NCBI GenBank assembly: GCA_902465425.1
Contig: CABQNA010000101.1
Coordinates: forward strand, 1 to 5,925
From: an uncultured Collinsella sp.
GTDB taxonomy: Bacteria; Actinomycetota; Coriobacteriia; Coriobacteriales; Coriobacteriaceae
Length of the DNA: 5,925 bases
Reading direction: 5' to 3'
Position numbers and translations under genes: made by a program. Positions 5,723-5,925 of the stretch are shown here, piece by piece. The notes under the pieces were generated by a model. It worked only from the letters and a program-made list of their open reading frames with translations. It did no database searches and was not told the DNA's origin. The number at the start of each line of letters is the position of its first letter. The stretch's first letter is position 1.

Positions 5723-5925
5723 TCACTCCTCGCTCTGCGAATACGAAGCGTCCAAAATCTCCTGCGCGTACGCACGCTCCTGGGGCGTGAGCCGCGCAGT
5801 CTCGATCAGGTCGGGACGCCAGCGGCAGGTGCGCTCGATGGCGTTCTTGCGACGCCAGGCATCGACCTTGGCGTGGTCGCCGCTCACAAGCACCGGAGGC
5901 ACGCCCTCGCCGTTGAACTCGGCGG
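5723..5925 (-). CDS. trmD: tRNA (guanine-N1)-methyltransferase, C-terminal part (truncated by window edge)
   Basis: TrmD methylates N1 of G37 next to the anticodon of a subset of tRNAs using S-adenosylmethionine, which prevents +1 frameshifting. Only the last 66 codons are in the window, translated from the reverse strand in the frame ending at TGA 5725-5723. They read AEFNGEGVPPVLVSGDHAKV, then DAWRRKNAIERTCRWRPDLI, then a variable acidic tail. The block P(A)EF..x..VPxVLxSGxHAKVxxWRR..A..RT..RRPDLI is the characteristic C-terminal part of TrmD, in the tRNA-binding domain. The SAM-binding trefoil knot lies outside the window. The stop overlaps the lepB ribosome site, and the two genes are only 2 bases apart. 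Confidence 0.93.
   Translation of the reverse strand, partial: AEFNGEGVPPVLVSGDHAKVDAWRRKNAIERTCRWRPDLIETARLTPQERAYAQEILDASYSQSEE

Noticed and set aside
1..5925. A search for a novel defence, mobile or biosynthetic system in the window.
   Set aside because: All six genes belong to well-known housekeeping or central-metabolism families, with tight operon spacing and uniform composition. No unexplained coding region remains.

Overview
The window carries six protein genes, all on the minus strand, so transcription runs from right to left. Reading that way, the order is trmD (3' end only), lepB, glyQ, glyS, a DUF299-family kinase/phosphorylase regulator, and ppdK (5' end only, cut by the left edge). 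Every gene is intact apart from the two edge truncations. No tRNA, rRNA, CRISPR array, insertion sequence or phage gene is visible. The DNA is GC-rich and GC-ending codons dominate, which is why long open frames appear on the opposite strand. Protein sequences and base composition suggest a high-GC Gram-positive anaerobe. Class Coriobacteriia (Actinomycetota), perhaps close to Collinsella, is my best guess, but this is inference and not proved by the window.

Right part (about 5157-5925): the end of trmD (tRNA m1G37 methyltransferase) is followed after 2 bases by lepB (type I signal peptidase). The lepB Shine-Dalgarno overlaps the trmD stop, so the two are probably cotranscribed and translationally coupled. 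rplS, which often lies between these genes in other bacteria, is absent here.

Middle part (2086-5097): glyQ and glyS encode the alpha and beta subunits of the tetrameric bacterial glycyl-tRNA synthetase. They are separated by only 3 bases and are almost certainly one transcriptional and translational unit.

Left part (1-2051): the regulator lies 34 bases after glyS and is followed by a 249-base gap and then ppdK. The regulator family switches pyruvate, phosphate dikinase (PPDK) off and on by phosphorylating and dephosphorylating a threonine, so enzyme and regulator sit together. PPDK interconverts pyruvate and phosphoenolpyruvate, a central step in pyrophosphate-linked glycolysis or gluconeogenesis in anaerobes.

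The gene content is conventional, and I do not see a new multi-gene system. The most unusual signal is non-coding. An identical 14-base inverted repeat (TGCGC-GTAA-GCGCA on the coding strand) lies just upstream of the Shine-Dalgarno of both the regulator and ppdK. A shorter relative with the same GTAA loop spans the glyQ/glyS junction. The ppdK upstream gap also holds a possible promoter and spaced direct repeats that could be an activator site.
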